Source: Aporrectodea caliginosa
Lineage: Eukaryota; Annelida; Clitellata; Crassiclitellata; Lumbricidae
Assembly (NCBI GenBank): GCA_020284085.1
Contig: JACEVL010000003.1
Coordinates: 1,244,692-1,308,691 of the forward strand
Direction: 5' to 3'
DNA length: 64,000 bases
Part shown: in pieces, positions 63,771 through 64,000 of the stretch
How the letters are laid out: every line of letters begins with the position of its first letter
How positions within the stretch are numbered: position 1 is the stretch's first letter
Position numbers and translations under genes: made by a program
The notes under the pieces: model-generated
What the model saw: only the letters and a program-made list of their open reading frames with translations
Told to the model about the DNA's origin: nothing
Database searches by the model: none

Positions 63771-64000
63771 AAGAAATCCAATTATGTCTTATTTAAAAGT
63801 CGTGGTAAACAAGTACCTGAATCCTCTATTCCTATGATCAGGATTGATAACACTGAATTATGTCGTGCAACTAATGTAAAGTTTCTGGGTGTCATTATTA
63901 ACGAAAATCTTTCCTGGCACATGCACATTGAGCTTGTTACCAATAAAGTATCCAAAGTTATCGGTATAATATCTAAATTAAGATGGTTATTACCAGCCTC
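63771..64000 (+). CDS. non-LTR retrotransposon reverse transcriptase, partial
   Basis: An open frame of 76 codons runs off the window: KKSNYVLFKSRGKQVPESSI, then CRATNVKFLGVIINENLSWH, then HIELVTNKVSKVIGIISKLR. VKFLGVxIxxxLxWxxHI and the following VxKxxGIIxKLR are the conserved thumb region after the polymerase domain of Jockey/CR1-type LINEs. No stop appears in this part, so this copy may be young. The catalytic YADD box would lie upstream and is absent, so it is 5' truncated here. Confidence 0.75.

Overview
This is metazoan nuclear DNA, AT-rich and dense in repeats. Evidence for an animal genome: GT-AG introns with pyrimidine-tract acceptors, kinesin and receptor-kinase-like exons, a tRNA-derived SINE, non-LTR and LTR retroelements, and hAT and piggyBac remnants. 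The repeat load suggests an invertebrate, possibly marine, but the sequence does not fix the phylum. There are no prokaryotic operons, rRNA genes or CRISPR arrays. The best host-gene signal is a minus-strand kinesin motor at the left edge (two exons whose split codon joins in phase). A single coiled-coil/TM exon lies at 5.2 kb and a receptor-kinase-like exon at 48.9 kb.

Layout. 1-1.5 kb: inverted CAT/ATG microsatellites and kinesin exons. 1.5-3.3 kb: a (TATG)n array between 19-bp inverted repeats, then an Env fragment. 3.3-9 kb: C-tail and LINE remnants, microsatellites, a SINE. 9.2-22.8 kb: a mosaic of repeated coding cassettes (below), with a complete piggyBac-type MITE at 17.14-17.77 kb. 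22.88-27.46 kb: an LTR element with paired ~0.7-kb LTRs and a broken Env/F-like glycoprotein but no visible gag or pol; a second Env remnant and a transposase-like pseudogene follow. 30-34 kb: a partly duplicated multi-exon gene end and a hAT fragment. 34-46.9 kb: more cassettes, a third Env remnant, an integrase fragment and a 729-bp tandem array. 47-49 kb: piggyBac zinc-finger end and the kinase exon. 49-51.2 kb: cassettes. 51.8-53.3 kb: hAT 3' end with an internally triplicated C-terminus. 53.6-63.2 kb: two LTR-like repeat pairs, apparently nested, with a chromodomain fragment. 63.77-64 kb: LINE reverse transcriptase running off the window.

The most unusual content is a set of short coding cassettes that I do not recognise. 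Three related His/Cys modules share a core W-Y-x-x-(H/Y)-Y-P, then H-x4-C-H-C, then an acidic I-x-E-I-(I/V) helix. I call them A (with variant A'), B and C. They recur about 20 times, usually in the order leader, A, D, B, (intron), SP, C. The leader has a short GT-AG intron, D is an exon-like cassette ending in GTATGT, and SP encodes a signal-peptide-like start behind a conserved acceptor. Nearly every copy carries stops or frameshifts. Env/F-like remnants repeatedly abut A modules. The set could be the genes of an undescribed env-bearing retroelement or a host gene cluster amplified by such elements; the window alone does not decide.
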